Shown here in pieces: positions 18,386-27,712 of a DNA stretch of 64,000 nt (position 1 is its first letter; every line of letters starts with the position of its first letter). The translations under genes were made by a program, and so were the position numbers. The DNA is taken from assembly GCF_000428725.1 (NCBI RefSeq), contig NZ_AUAM01000015.1:62001-126000 (forward strand), given 5' to 3'. Source of the stretch: Psychromonas aquimarina ATCC BAA-1526 (lineage in GTDB: Bacteria > Pseudomonadota > Gammaproteobacteria > Enterobacterales > Psychromonadaceae). The notes beneath the pieces were generated by a model. It was given only the letters and a program-made list of their open reading frames with translations, was not told the origin of the DNA and did no database searches.

Positions 18386-19690
18386 TCAATTAGCAGTGTT
18401 AATTGGTTTGGCCGTGATTAAAAGAATATAACCAATGACCCCTGATACCAAGGAAGCAACAAAGACTGCAACTTTAGCGATGATCTGATGTTCCGGATCA
18501 GTAAATGCAAGATCGGTAATAAACAGCGACATGGTGAAACCAATACCAGCTAAGAAACCAGCACCAATAACATGAGACCAGGTCACACCTTCCGGTAAAG
18601 CTCCCCACTTGAGGCAGGTCAGCAGCTTGGTAAACAGGAATATACCTAAAGGTTTACCAATAATCAGACCGGCTGCAATACCCAGTACAACTGGATTGGT
18701 CAGCTGCTGCAGCATACTGCTGTCTATAATCACGCCGGCATTACCAAGTGCGAAAAACGGTACAATAAACAGTGTTGAAATAGGGTGCAGTGCCTCTTCT
18801 TTAAGCTGCAGAGGGTTGGCTGCCTGAAAGCTTACTGCTTTGATTTTTTTCAGTGTTTTAATGGCATGCTTAGTTAAGACATCCTTCTCACAGTGACGGT
18901 CAACCTCTAGATCATTCAGCAGTGCCTTGGTTTGATCAAGGTAACTGTCCATGGATATTTCACGGCGCGAGGGGATAGTGAATGCTACGGCTACACCGGC
19001 AACGGTTGCATGTACGCCCGATGCTAAGAAGCTTATCCAGACAATGCTTAGACCTATGGTGTAATAAAAGAGCGGGCTACGGACACCGTTACGGTTAGCG
19101 ACAGCCAAAATCACTAAACCAGCTAAACCTACCAGTAATTCATTAACAAAAATCTGTTCGGTATAGAAAATAGCAATAACTATTACGGCCATTAAATCAT
19201 CGCCGATAGCTAACGCAGATAAAAATACTTTCAGGGTTACCGGGACACGGCTGCCGACAATGGCTAACACACCTAAAGCAAAAGCAATATCGGTTGCCAT
19301 AGGGATACCCCAGCCGTTAGCTGTTGGTTCACCGATATTGATCAGGTAATAAATTCCGGCCGGGAAGACTACTCCTCCTAGTGCGGCAAACAGCGGCAGG
19401 GCCGCTTTCTGAACGCTGGATAATTCTCCGTCTAACAGTTCGCGCTTAATTTCTAAACCGATGAAAAAGAAGAAAATTGCCATTAAAAATTCATTGGCGA
19501 TTTTGTGCAGATTGATTTGATTTACTTTGTCACTGAAGCCTGAAGAAACTTCCCACAGGGTGTTGTGCCAGACAGCATAGTAATGCTCGGGTGCAATATT
19601 AGCCCATAGTAGTGCAACTGCTGCTGCAATAACTAACAAAACCCCGCCCGTTATAGGGCTATGTAGCCAGTGCCATTTATGTGAACTCAT
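18386..19690 (-). CDS. nhaA: Na+/H+ antiporter NhaA
   Basis: A 434-aa polytopic inner-membrane protein. The ion-binding aspartates are present as D164-D165 in LSALAIGDDLMAV (E. coli D163-D164), and D134 in GIPMATDIAFALG matches E. coli D133. It exports Na+ in exchange for H+ at alkaline pH. It is longer than E. coli NhaA (388 aa); most of the extra length is a charged cytoplasmic loop near 240-305. The ribosome site is TTAGGAG. Presence with MotX suggests a sodium-cycle marine physiology. Confidence 0.95.
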   Translation of the reverse strand: MSSHKWHWLHSPITGGVLLVIAAAVALLWANIAPEHYYAVWHNTLWEVSSGFSDKVNQINLHKIANEFLMAIFFFFIGLEIKRELLDGELSSVQKAALPLFAALGGVVFPAGIYYLINIGEPTANGWGIPMATDIAFALGVLAIVGSRVPVTLKVFLSALAIGDDLMAVIVIAIFYTEQIFVNELLVGLAGLVILAVANRNGVRSPLFYYTIGLSIVWISFLASGVHATVAGVAVAFTIPSRREISMDSYLDQTKALLNDLEVDRHCEKDVLTKHAIKTLKKIKAVSFQAANPLQLKEEALHPISTLFIVPFFALGNAGVIIDSSMLQQLTNPVVLGIAAGLIIGKPLGIFLFTKLLTCLKWGALPEGVTWSHVIGAGFLAGIGFTMSLFITDLAFTDPEHQIIAKVAVFVASLVSGVIGYILLITAKPINTAN

Positions 19691-19737
19691 TAATGCTCCT
19701 AAAAATAATCGTGAAAAATATGGTATATACTTTATTT

Positions 19738-19762
19738 TTAGAGCACCTCATTTGTGCTCTAA
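19738..19762. promoter_or_regulatory. Perfect inverted repeat upstream of nhaA
   Basis: Arms TTAGAGCAC and GTGCTCTAA separated by 7 bases, about 48 bases upstream of the nhaA start. Could be an operator or a hairpin in the nhaA leader. There is no T-run, so it is not a normal terminator. Confidence 0.5.
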
Positions 19763-19806
19763 TGATTGTAATCTACAGCGTTTTGATTCAATAATGAAGC
19801 AAGATC

Positions 19807-19845
19807 GTGACATTTTAGGTCAAGGCTGTGACATTTTAGGTCAAG
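19807..19845. promoter_or_regulatory. Two directly repeated palindromic operator-like sites
   Basis: The 18-mer GTGACATTTTAGGTCAAG occurs exactly twice, at 19807-19824 and 19828-19845, with a 21-base period (two DNA turns). Each copy contains the dyad TGAC-N7-GTCA. The pair sits between the divergent nhaA and DUF945 genes, as expected for cooperative binding of a dimeric regulator. Confidence 0.55.
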
Positions 19846-19914
19846 AACTCAGCCTGAATAGGCCTCCAGACTGTATTATATTTTCAGATAATTTTCATCA
19901 GAACGGATAAAAAA

Positions 19915-21126
19915 ATGAAAAAAACATTGAGTGCACTATCCTTTTTGGGTGTTATTTTATTAACCAGTACCTATTTTGTCGGGGAAATGACCGCCCGTGA
20001 AACTGAAAAGCTTTTTCTAAAACAGCAGCCGCAGGAGCTCAACAGCAGGCTGATAAGTTATGAGAAAAATTTCCTTACTGCCGATGCTCTCAGTGAAGTG
20101 ACTGTAACCTTAGAAGGTGAAAATCCAGTTATATTTTCGATTCACAGCCGCATAAAACATTATCCGTACAAGGCGGTTATAAGTAATGATATCAGGCTGT
20201 CTGACAGTGAACTTGGCGCAAAATTAGATAACTATTTCGGCAGTGAAAAATGGCTGAATTCTCAGGAAGAGATCAGTATTTTTGGTAATCTTAGCGGCAG
20301 GTTAAATTTATCTGCGGGCAGTTATGAAAACGCCCGGGAGAAAATAAGCAGTCGGCCTCTACAGCTGGATTATCAGGTGGATCTGCAGGACTACTCGGGA
20401 TCAGCACAGATTAACTGGGCAGGGGCAGATGCCGCTACTAGTAGTGGTGATTTTTCCATTGAGTCGGTACAGCTTTTTTCTGATTTTTCATCCTTAAGCA
20501 CAAACGGCAGTTATGCATATTTTTCTAAAATTGGAAAAGTCATTATCGGGCAGAAAAATTATCAGTCGATATTACAGGGGCTGGAATTAAAAGGCAGCAG
20601 TCAGGCGGGGCAGAAAGCCGATACGGTTGATACCAGCAATGAATGGAAGATAGCCCGCTACGAAATGAATGACGGACAGGGAAAAGTATTTACAGATAAT
20701 CAGATTAAGCTTGAGATAAAGGGCTTATATTCCCCTGCCTTGGATATTTTAGCTAACAGCAGTGAGAACAAGCAGCTGGTAGAAAATGCATTAAAAGATC
20801 TGTTAGCTAAAGGAGCGGAATTAAACCTTTCAAAATTATCTTCTCAGACTCCCTGGGGGGAGGTGGACGGTTATCTGCAGCTGACCCTGCAGCAGGGAGC
20901 CCCGTTAGTGGAGGTGATCGGCAATCCGTTTATGCTCTTTGATTATGTTAACGGCAAAGCGAAATTAGCTTTACCTGATTCCCTGCTTGAAGAGCCTGCA
21001 GTTGCAGAGTCTTTACAAATGGGCCTGAGAACCGGATTTTTAAAGCATGAAAATAACAGCTTGAGTCTGGAAACATATCTGGAACGTGGCGAGTTCAGCG
21101 TTAACGGCAGGGTGATCCCGCTTTAA
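19915..21126 (+). CDS. DUF945 (YdgA-like) family protein
   Basis: A 403-aa protein with an N-terminal membrane anchor or signal (about 5-24). The following FVGEMTARETEKLFLK segment, and the long Ser/Asn/Leu-rich beta-type body with repeated short strands, match DUF945 proteins such as E. coli YdgA/YihF. These are periplasmic or inner-membrane-anchored proteins whose function is not established. It is divergent from nhaA and shares the intergenic palindromic repeats. Confidence 0.72.
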   Translation: MKKTLSALSFLGVILLTSTYFVGEMTARETEKLFLKQQPQELNSRLISYEKNFLTADALSEVTVTLEGENPVIFSIHSRIKHYPYKAVISNDIRLSDSELGAKLDNYFGSEKWLNSQEEISIFGNLSGRLNLSAGSYENAREKISSRPLQLDYQVDLQDYSGSAQINWAGADAATSSGDFSIESVQLFSDFSSLSTNGSYAYFSKIGKVIIGQKNYQSILQGLELKGSSQAGQKADTVDTSNEWKIARYEMNDGQGKVFTDNQIKLEIKGLYSPALDILANSSENKQLVENALKDLLAKGAELNLSKLSSQTPWGEVDGYLQLTLQQGAPLVEVIGNPFMLFDYVNGKAKLALPDSLLEEPAVAESLQMGLRTGFLKHENNSLSLETYLERGEFSVNGRVIPL

Positions 21127-21128
21127 TG

Positions 21129-21156
21129 CAAAAAAGGGCATAACGCCCTTTTTTGT
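21129..21156. terminator. Bidirectional terminator between the DUF945 gene and ycbL-like gene
   Basis: AAAAGGGC-ATAA-CGCCCTTTT-type hairpin with A and T tracts on either side, between convergent genes. Confidence 0.85.
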
Positions 21157-21175
21157 TATTTGTCTCAAAAGCAGA

Positions 21176-21805
21176 TTAACGCAGGAAGGGATTGCCTGTT
21201 TTTTCTCTGCCGATTGTTGTTGTCGGACCGTGCCCCGGGTAAACGATTGTTTCTGCCGGTAAAGTTAATAACTTTTCTTTAATACCCCGGATCAGCTGGA
21301 GCTGGTTGCCTCGGGGGAAATCAAATCGTCCTATGCCGCCGTTAAAAAGAATATCACCAACAATCACCTGACTGCTGGCTTGATCAAGCAGCGCTACATG
21401 CCCCGGTGTATGTCCCGGGATGTGCAGGACTTTCAATTTGATATTACCTACTGTAACTATCTCATTCTCTTCTAACCACTTTGTCGGTGTAAAGCTGGCG
21501 GTTGTTGGAAATCCAAAACGCTGGCTTTGTGCTTCTAACTGCTCCAGCCAGAACAGATCTTCTTTTTCCGGGCCGATAACAGGTATATTTAAAGCCTGCG
21601 CTACGGCCTCTGTGCCGCCCACATGATCGAGGTGTCCATGGGTTAAAATTATTTTATCAACTTTAACGCCCTGCTCTTTAACTACGCTTAATATGCGCTG
21701 CGGATCACCGCCGGGATCAACCAGCGCCGCTGTGCTGGTTTCTTCACAAATGATTAGGCTGCAGTTTTGTTCAAACGGGGTTACTGGAATTACGATAATT
21801 TTCAT
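21176..21805 (-). CDS. Metallo-beta-lactamase-fold hydrolase (YcbL/glyoxalase II-like)
   Basis: A 209-aa protein with the binuclear zinc motif THGHLDH (H56, H58, D60, H61), then HIPGHTPGHVAL, VGDILFNGGIGR and VYPGHGPTT. Length and motifs match YcbL, a type II glyoxalase-like thioesterase that lacks the C-terminal substrate domain of GloB. Probable activity is hydrolysis of S-lactoylglutathione or another thioester; the true substrate is unproven. It lies downstream of leuA behind that gene's terminator, so it is probably transcribed on its own. Confidence 0.85.
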   Translation of the reverse strand: MKIIVIPVTPFEQNCSLIICEETSTAALVDPGGDPQRILSVVKEQGVKVDKIILTHGHLDHVGGTEAVAQALNIPVIGPEKEDLFWLEQLEAQSQRFGFPTTASFTPTKWLEENEIVTVGNIKLKVLHIPGHTPGHVALLDQASSQVIVGDILFNGGIGRFDFPRGNQLQLIRGIKEKLLTLPAETIVYPGHGPTTTIGREKTGNPFLR

Positions 21806-21827
21806 GATTACTTCTTCTTATAAAAAC

Positions 21828-21852
21828 AAAGGCGGTCAAGTTCCGCCTTTTT
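21828..21852 (-). terminator. Terminator of leuA
   Basis: AAAGGCGG/CCGCCTTT stem-loop just beyond the leuA stop, followed on the minus strand by GTTTTTAT. Confidence 0.85.
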
Positions 21853-21855
21853 AAA

Positions 21856-23415
21856 TTAAACTTGCTCTGTATGCAGGCGCTGCTTTTTCTGTACCTCAAC
21901 CGCCTTAGCTAAGTGAATATGGTTCATAACGTGCACCATAGCTTTTGCTGAAGACTCAATAATATCCGTCGACAGACCTAAGCCGTGGAATTTCTGCTCT
22001 TTATAAGTAGCAACAATATCAACCTGTCCGAGTGCATCTTTACCTTCACCTTTAGCGCTGATCTGGTAGTCGTCCATGCTTATATCTAAGCCGGAAATAC
22101 GCATTAGACACTGGTAAGCGGCATCAATCGGTCCGTTGCCTGTGGCTGCTTCGACAACTTTTTTCTCATCACCAATACTCATGGTGATGGTTGCGGTGGC
22201 AACCAGGCCGGATCCGGACTGCACATTAATATTTTCTAGTTTGTAGTATTCCGGTTCGCTGTTGAGCTGATTAAAGAACATTAATGCTTCTAAATCGTAA
22301 TCAAAAACCTGACCCTTTTTATCCGCTAATTCTAAGAAGCTTGCGTACAGTGCTTCAAGATCATAATCACTGTCACGGTAGCCTAATTCCTGCATACGGT
22401 GCTGAATAACATGACGGCCGGAACGAGAAGTAAGGTTAAGCTTGTTGGTAGAAATACCAACGCTTTCCGGAGTGATGATTTCATAGGTATTCTGCGATTT
22501 CAAAACACCGTCCTGATGAATACCCGATGAGTGAGAAAATGCATTGGCACCGACAATCGCTTTATTAGCCTGAATAGGCATATTACAAAGCTGACTGACT
22601 AACTGGCTGGTACGTGATATTTCAACCGGATTAATACTGGTTGAGAAGCCCATTTTATTTTTACGTGTGTGTAAAATCATGGCTACTTCTTCAAGTGAAC
22701 AGTTGCCGGCACGTTCGCCGATTCCGTTCATGGTACATTCAATTTGACGGGCACCGTTTTCAACTGCGGTAATTGAGTTGGCGACGGACATGCCTAAATC
22801 ATCATGACAATGTACTGAAATAACTGCTTTATCGATATTTGGTACACGGTTAAACAAAGTTTGGATAATGCCTCCAAACTCACTTGGGATGGTATAACCA
22901 ACGGTATCGGGAATATTTATGGTAGCCGCACCCGCTTTGATTGCTTCTTCCACCATACGGCATAAGTTATCAATCGGTGTACGGCCTGCATCTTCGCAGG
23001 AGAACTCAACATCATCAGTAAAATTACGCGCATATTTGACCGCGTTAATGCCCATCTCTAGAACATCTTCAAAGCCGCGTTTTAATTTGTTTTCAACGTG
23101 GATGGTTGAAGTTGAAATAAAGGTATGGATACGGAATGCTTCGGCGGCTTTTAAAGCCTGGGCAGCTGCATCGATATCTTTAGGTAAAGCACGGGATAAA
23201 GCACAAACTCGGCTGTTTTTAATTTCCTGAGCAATTGTCTGCACCGATTCGAAGTCCCCCGGAGAAGAAATCGGAAAACCAACTTCCATTACATCTACGC
23301 CTAAACGCTCGAGAGCAAATGCGATCTGTAGTTTTTCTTTTACTGTAAGGCTTGCGCTTAGTGCCTGTTCGCCGTCGCGTAAGGTCGTATCGAAAATAAT
23401 AACTTGATCGGACAT
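21856..23415 (-). CDS. leuA: 2-isopropylmalate synthase
   Basis: A 519-aa enzyme, near the usual 520-523. [10 protein letters not shown] at 9-18, the HCHDDLG metal motif near 205 and GIHQDGVLK near 290 mark the catalytic DRE-TIM barrel; the C-terminal 130 residues form the leucine-feedback domain. It condenses acetyl-CoA with 2-oxoisovalerate as the first step of leucine synthesis. leuBCD do not follow: a terminator and an unrelated hydrolase gene do. Control by attenuation is visible upstream. Confidence 0.96.
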   Translation of the reverse strand: MSDQVIIFDTTLRDGEQALSASLTVKEKLQIAFALERLGVDVMEVGFPISSPGDFESVQTIAQEIKNSRVCALSRALPKDIDAAAQALKAAEAFRIHTFISTSTIHVENKLKRGFEDVLEMGINAVKYARNFTDDVEFSCEDAGRTPIDNLCRMVEEAIKAGAATINIPDTVGYTIPSEFGGIIQTLFNRVPNIDKAVISVHCHDDLGMSVANSITAVENGARQIECTMNGIGERAGNCSLEEVAMILHTRKNKMGFSTSINPVEISRTSQLVSQLCNMPIQANKAIVGANAFSHSSGIHQDGVLKSQNTYEIITPESVGISTNKLNLTSRSGRHVIQHRMQELGYRDSDYDLEALYASFLELADKKGQVFDYDLEALMFFNQLNSEPEYYKLENINVQSGSGLVATATITMSIGDEKKVVEAATGNGPIDAAYQCLMRISGLDISMDDYQISAKGEGKDALGQVDIVATYKEQKFHGLGLSTDIIESSAKAMVHVMNHIHLAKAVEVQKKQRLHTEQV

Positions 23416-23465
23416 ATGGAATCCCTTTTATTGTATTTGGTTATATACCTTAATACGCAGGTATA

Positions 23466-23492
23466 AAAAAACCCGCGCATGGCACGGGTTTC
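23466..23492 (-). promoter_or_regulatory. leuA attenuator (intrinsic terminator in the leader)
   Basis: AAACCCGTGCC-ATG-CGCGGGTTT-type hairpin followed by T7 on the minus strand, between the leader peptide stop and leuA. Together with the leucine-codon cluster this is a classical amino-acid attenuator. Confidence 0.85.
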
Positions 23493-23508
23493 TGGAGTTT
23501 AACTGATC

Positions 23509-23583
23509 TTAGTCAGACACTCGCGGCCCGTACGCATTAAGCGTAAGCAGTAAAGCCGGCAGGAGTGCAGAAATAGTTTTCAT
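23509..23583 (-). CDS. leuL: leu operon leader peptide
   Basis: A 24-codon ORF starting ATG at 23583 and ending TAA at 23509. It has six leucine codons in nine positions (CTC CTG, TTA CTG CTT, then CTT), giving the local sequence ALLPALLLTLNAY. It precedes the attenuator hairpin and leuA. Ribosome stalling at these codons under leucine starvation should prevent the terminator from forming. It was recognised by codon content and position. Confidence 0.85.
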   Translation of the reverse strand: MKTISALLPALLLTLNAYGPRVSD

Positions 23584-23748
23584 CGGTTAATCTCAAAGAT
23601 TTAGTATGTATATAAATAAATACCGCGTTTTGATATTTGCGTCAAGTTGTTCTTATTAATAACGCTTCAGCGCAGACAGTTTGTCTGTTTGATTTCTGAT
23701 AAGAAGATCGTAATATCAATAACAAACATATTATAGAAAGAGAATCAT

Positions 23749-24195
23749 ATGAGTGATTATAAAAAACCAGGCTCACAGGAGCTGCGTGATACGCTCACTG
23801 CGATGCAGTTCAGCGTCACTCAGGAAGAGGGCACCGAACCGCCCTTTAATAATGAATACTGGGATAATAACCGCGCTGGAATATATGTAGATATAGTTTC
23901 CGGTGAGCCGCTGTTCAGTTCATTAGATAAGTTCGATTCACACTGCGGCTGGCCGAGCTTTACTCAGCCGCTGCAGAATACAGAGTTAACTGAAAAAGCA
24001 GATAATAGGTTATTTGCTGCGCGTACCGAAGTACGCAGCCGGCTTGCCGATTCGCATTTAGGCCATCTGTTTGCCGACGGTCCTGCTCCGGGCGGATTAC
24101 GCTACTGTATTAACTCGGCTGCAGTGCGTTTTATTGCTGTTGATGAGCTTACTGAACAGGGTTATCAGGACTTTCTGATTTTATTCGGCGAATAA
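23749..24195 (+). CDS. msrB: Peptide-methionine (R)-S-oxide reductase, zinc-free type
   Basis: A 148-aa MsrB. The catalytic cysteine is C120 in [10 protein letters not shown], and HCGWPSF (C66) carries a second conserved Cys. The two CxxC pairs that bind structural zinc in E. coli MsrB are missing: the first aligns with D48/S51 ([11 protein letters not shown]) and the second with S97/A100 ([13 protein letters not shown]). It reduces R-methionine sulfoxide in proteins, probably with thioredoxin. The start has an AGAGAA site. Its 3' end overlaps the convergent GNAT gene by 31 bases. Confidence 0.93.
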   Translation: MSDYKKPGSQELRDTLTAMQFSVTQEEGTEPPFNNEYWDNNRAGIYVDIVSGEPLFSSLDKFDSHCGWPSFTQPLQNTELTEKADNRLFAARTEVRSRLADSHLGHLFADGPAPGGLRYCINSAAVRFIAVDELTEQGYQDFLILFGE

Positions 24196-24605
24196 AGCAT
24201 TAACAGCAGATCTCTGTTCTTACTGTACGAGTAGTATTTTTTGCCGATAATTTCTGGGGCTGCCTGTGTATCAACAAGTATAAACCCAAGCTGTGAATAG
24301 AAGGAGTGCAGATGAGCATAGGGAAAACAGTAAATTACTTGTTTATGTAAAAGCAGTATTTTTGTAATTAACAGCGATGCATAACCTTTTCCTCTGTGGT
24401 CTGGATCGCAGGCGACACCTGTCAGCAGCTGGTGCTTATCAAGTGTTTTTAACTTAGCGCTGCAGATTATCTGCTTACCTTTAAGAACAAATACTGCTTC
24501 ATCTTTGCCGGCCAGCCCTTTTTTATAAACTCGTTTATAAAACTGATTTACCAAAGGAAGCTTAAGCTTTTCTAGTTCAATAAACTGTAAATCGGACGAC
24601 TGCAA
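24165..24605 (-). CDS. GNAT-family N-acetyltransferase
   Basis: A 146-aa single-domain GNAT protein. The acetyl-CoA motif A is [18 protein letters not shown] near 63-80, and [13 protein letters not shown] near 104-116 is motif B. No substrate can be assigned. The C-terminal end overlaps msrB on the opposite strand. Confidence 0.8.
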   Translation of the reverse strand: MQSSDLQFIELEKLKLPLVNQFYKRVYKKGLAGKDEAVFVLKGKQIICSAKLKTLDKHQLLTGVACDPDHRGKGYASLLITKILLLHKQVIYCFPYAHLHSFYSQLGFILVDTQAAPEIIGKKYYSYSKNRDLLLMLYSPNKIRKS

Positions 24606-24680
24606 AACACCCCCTTTATTATTTTTGTTTCACCCGGGTGATCAGGTAAACTATTTGTTCTTCTACAACAGGGCACCATA

Positions 24681-25742
24681 ATGATTGAAACCAATAGCTC
24701 GCTCAAGGCTTTTAATACTTTTTCTATCGAAGCTAAAACTCAGACCTTATTTCATTTCAATAATATTAAGCAGGCTGCAGAATTAGCGGCGCTGGTAAAA
24801 GAGATGCGCGCCGCTGACAAACCGGTACTTATCTTAGGCGGCGGCAGTAATATTTTATTCTGTGAAGACTTTTCTGGTTTAGTTATAAAAGTTGAATTAT
24901 CCGGTGTTGATATTAAAGAGTCTGACAGTGACTATATTGTGCAGGCCGCCGCGGGTGAAGACTGGCATCAGTTAGTGACAAACTGTATAGAAAAAGGTAT
25001 CGACGGTCTGGAGAATTTAGCCTTGATCCCCGGTGTTGTCGGCGCCGCGCCGGTACAGAATATAGGCGCTTACGGTACGGAGTTTAAAGATTTTTGTGAA
25101 TCGGTTGAATATCTTGATTTAAACAGCGGTGAGTTTTTTAAGTTAAATGCGCAGCAGTGTTTATTCGCCTACCGTGACAGCATATTTAAAACCGCAGCAA
25201 TGCACTCGGCTTTAATTACCAAAGTAACCATGAAGCTGAGTAAACAGTGGCAGGCACATAGTCGTTACGGTTTGTTAAAAGAGTTAGATTCATCCGCTAA
25301 AGTTACGGCTAAACAGATTTATCAGTCAGTCTGTCAGATCCGCAGTGAAAAACTGCCTGATCCGGAACTGCTGGGTAATGCCGGCAGCTTTTTTAAGAAT
25401 CCTGTGGTATCACAAGAACTGGCGGCAAAGTTATCTGCATTATATCCGCAGATGCCCTGTTATCCGCAAGAGGACTGTCGGGTAAAACTGGCCGCCGGCT
25501 GGTTAATTGATCAGGCTGGTCTTAAAGGAACAAAATTCGGCGGTGCGGCAGTGCATCAGAACCAGGCGTTAGTCCTTATCAATGAAAACAATGCCAGTGC
25601 ATTAGATATTGTACAGTTAGCTGAATTAGTAAGAACAACAGTAAAAGAAAAGTTTAGTGTCGAACTGGAGCACGAGGTGCGTTTTATGGGCTGCCGGGGT
25701 GAAACAAATTTAAGCGAGGTGATTAAAAATGTCAGAGCTTAA
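24681..25742 (+). CDS. murB: UDP-N-acetylenolpyruvoylglucosamine reductase
   Basis: A 353-aa FAD enzyme of the E. coli MurB class (342 aa). NTFSIEAKT at the N terminus, LILGGGSNILF, LIPGVVGAAPVQNIGAYG and the catalytic segment GNAGSFFKNPVV are all present. It reduces UDP-GlcNAc-enolpyruvate to UDP-MurNAc in peptidoglycan synthesis. birA overlaps its 3' end by 14 bases, the same murB-birA order as in E. coli. Confidence 0.96.
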   Translation: MIETNSSLKAFNTFSIEAKTQTLFHFNNIKQAAELAALVKEMRAADKPVLILGGGSNILFCEDFSGLVIKVELSGVDIKESDSDYIVQAAAGEDWHQLVTNCIEKGIDGLENLALIPGVVGAAPVQNIGAYGTEFKDFCESVEYLDLNSGEFFKLNAQQCLFAYRDSIFKTAAMHSALITKVTMKLSKQWQAHSRYGLLKELDSSAKVTAKQIYQSVCQIRSEKLPDPELLGNAGSFFKNPVVSQELAAKLSALYPQMPCYPQEDCRVKLAAGWLIDQAGLKGTKFGGAAVHQNQALVLINENNASALDIVQLAELVRTTVKEKFSVELEHEVRFMGCRGETNLSEVIKNVRA

Positions 25743-26697
25743 TGAGCAGGGCAATAAGTTATTACGCTTACTAGCAGATGGTGAGTTTCATTCCGGCGAA
25801 AAAATCGGGGCTTTATTAGGCGTGTCGCGTACTTCCGTGAATAACTATATTAAAGCACTGCAGGAGATAGGTTTAGATATCTATAAAGTGCCGGGACGCG
25901 GTTATCAGAGTGCGGCTCCGCTTGAGCTTTTAGATGAACAAAAAATTGCTCTGCTCGCCGATAATAATTTTGTTCATGTTGAGCAGATTGTTGATTCAAC
26001 CAACCAGTGGATATTAGACCGCATTCCCGATTTAAGTAACGGACAGAGTTGTATTGCTGAATATCAGTTAGCCGGAAGAGGGCGCCGCGGACGCAGCTGG
26101 GTATCACCATTTGCTTCGCACTTGTATTTTTCATTTTACTGGCGCTTTGACGCCGGCATCGACAAGGTATCCGGGCTGAGCTTATTAGTGGGTATTGCTG
26201 CGGTCAACGCATTACAAAAAACGGGTATTGAAGGTGTTTCACTAAAATGGCCAAATGACATTTATTATCAGGGAAAAAAACTTGCCGGTATTCTGATAGA
26301 ACTGAATGCACAGGCAACAGAAGCCTGTCATACGGTTATCGGTATAGGTATTAATGTTAGAATGCCTCCTGAGCAGGCCAGGCTTATCGATCAGCCCTGG
26401 ACCGATTTAACTGCTTTAAGCAGTGAAACGGTTGACCGTAACCTGTTAACTGCAGCTTTAATCAAAGAGTTAACAGTATTGTTAACGGAATATGAACAGA
26501 CAGGATTAAGCCCGCATTTGAAGCGCTGGTTTGAGCTGGACTGTTTCCTCAATAAGCAGGTTAATTTATTAATTGCAGATCAGGTAAAAAACGGTATCTG
26601 TCGAGGTATTGATGAAACGGGGGCCTTATTGTTAGAGTGTAACGGGCAGGTGGAAGCCTATATTGGCGGTGAAATATCCCTGCGTCTGGTCAAATAA
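25729..26697 (+). CDS. birA: Bifunctional biotin-protein ligase / biotin operon repressor
   Basis: A 322-aa protein with an N-terminal winged helix (about 1-60; VSRTSVNNYIKAL is the recognition-helix region), so it is of the repressor type. The catalytic domain has the biotinyl-AMP loop GRGRRGRSW near 117, SLKWPNDIYYQGKKLAGILIE and an SH3-like C-terminal domain. It attaches biotin to BCCP and represses bio genes. In E. coli coaA and then the thrU tRNA cluster follow; here coaA is absent and a 270-base gap leads to the tRNAs. Confidence 0.95.
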   Translation: MSELNEQGNKLLRLLADGEFHSGEKIGALLGVSRTSVNNYIKALQEIGLDIYKVPGRGYQSAAPLELLDEQKIALLADNNFVHVEQIVDSTNQWILDRIPDLSNGQSCIAEYQLAGRGRRGRSWVSPFASHLYFSFYWRFDAGIDKVSGLSLLVGIAAVNALQKTGIEGVSLKWPNDIYYQGKKLAGILIELNAQATEACHTVIGIGINVRMPPEQARLIDQPWTDLTALSSETVDRNLLTAALIKELTVLLTEYEQTGLSPHLKRWFELDCFLNKQVNLLIADQVKNGICRGIDETGALLLECNGQVEAYIGGEISLRLVK

Positions 26698-26920
26698 GCC
26701 TTTAATCAGCAGAAGTTATTTATTGATGATTGTGTTTTTTGCTTGGATTAACCGTTTTATACAGTCCGTGCTTAAACAGAAATCCTTCTTTGTTGATAAA
26801 TGTAAGCAGAAAAATCTGCGCAGTTAAGCGGATTCTGCTGGATAAATAAACGAAACAAAGCCAGGTTGTTTTGTTTTTGAGCAAACAGTTAAAAAATGCA
26901 GATTAATTACCAATAAAGGC

Positions 26921-26949
26921 TTGCAAGGTTTCATTAAGTTCTCTATTAT
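26921..26949 (+). promoter_or_regulatory. Sigma-70 promoter of the tRNA operon
   Basis: TTGCAA (26921-26926), 17-base spacer, TATTAT (26944-26949), with transcription expected to begin a few bases before tRNA-Thr. Confidence 0.75.
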
Positions 26950-26967
26950 TCGCACCACTTAGACGGC

Positions 26968-27043
<76 letters not shown>

Positions 27044-27053
27044 TTTAAGTCCT

Positions 27054-27137
<84 letters not shown>

Positions 27138-27240
27138 TATTTTCTCGCAATGCCACGTTGTGAGAGTCGGAGTTTTAAACTTCGGCAATGCAGTTACAAT
27201 ATCTAAGTACATTGTTTTCTGCTGTTTAATCAAGGATTAT

Positions 27241-27315
27241 GCGGGCATCGTATAATGGCTATTACTCCAGCCTTCCAAGCTGATAATGCGGGTTCGATTC
27301 CCGCTGCCCGCTCCA
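27241..27315 (+). tRNA. glyT: tRNA-Gly (TCC)
   Basis: 75 nt with CCA. GCGGGCA/TGCCCGC acceptor, anticodon loop CTTCCAA (TCC). A terminator follows directly, so the fourth E. coli member (thrT) and tufB are not present at this locus. Confidence 0.97.
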
Positions 27316-27712
27316 ATTAGAGAAACCGTTACTTAGTAACGGTTTTTTTATGTCTGAAATTTATCCCTGATATAGCATACCCGGCTTATAATGCAGATTC
27401 CTGTTTGCCGTTAATTTCTCCTGCACTGCTTTATCTGCACAGAAATAAGAATTTTTTCAGCGGACTTCGAGTTAATTAAAGTACAGGTCATGGCGTGTAC
27501 ATTGTACTTTTTATGAAAAATTCGTTTTATCACGTTACAAAGCGGCTAAAAATCCTTATACTGACGTGCTTTATTTTTAGGTGTTGCTGTTAAGCTGACA
27601 ATTTCACCTTCAATTTTTACTTTCTCCTTAATACGAGCGAGATCGTTTTACTATCCACAACAGAAAAGTGTGGCCGGTACTATCTAATATTCAACAGTGG
27701 ATACAATGAGTT
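27316..27712 (+). promoter_or_regulatory. tRNA-secE intergenic region with secE promoter
   Basis: 397 bases with no gene. After the tRNA terminator, a good sigma-70 promoter is TTACAA (27535-27540), 16-base spacer, TATACT (27557-27562), giving an approximately 145-base leader before secE. Confidence 0.65.
27323..27349 (+). terminator. Terminator of the tRNA operon
   Basis: AAACCGTTAC-TTA-GTAACGGTTT stem followed by a T-run. Confidence 0.9.

Larger units (their letters stand above)
23416..23748. promoter_or_regulatory. Divergent leuA-msrB intergenic region
   Basis: 333 bases. The left half holds the leu leader and attenuator. 23584-23748 is AT-rich and must carry the divergent leu and msrB promoters; I could not fix either with confidence. 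No other gene is seen. Confidence 0.5.
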
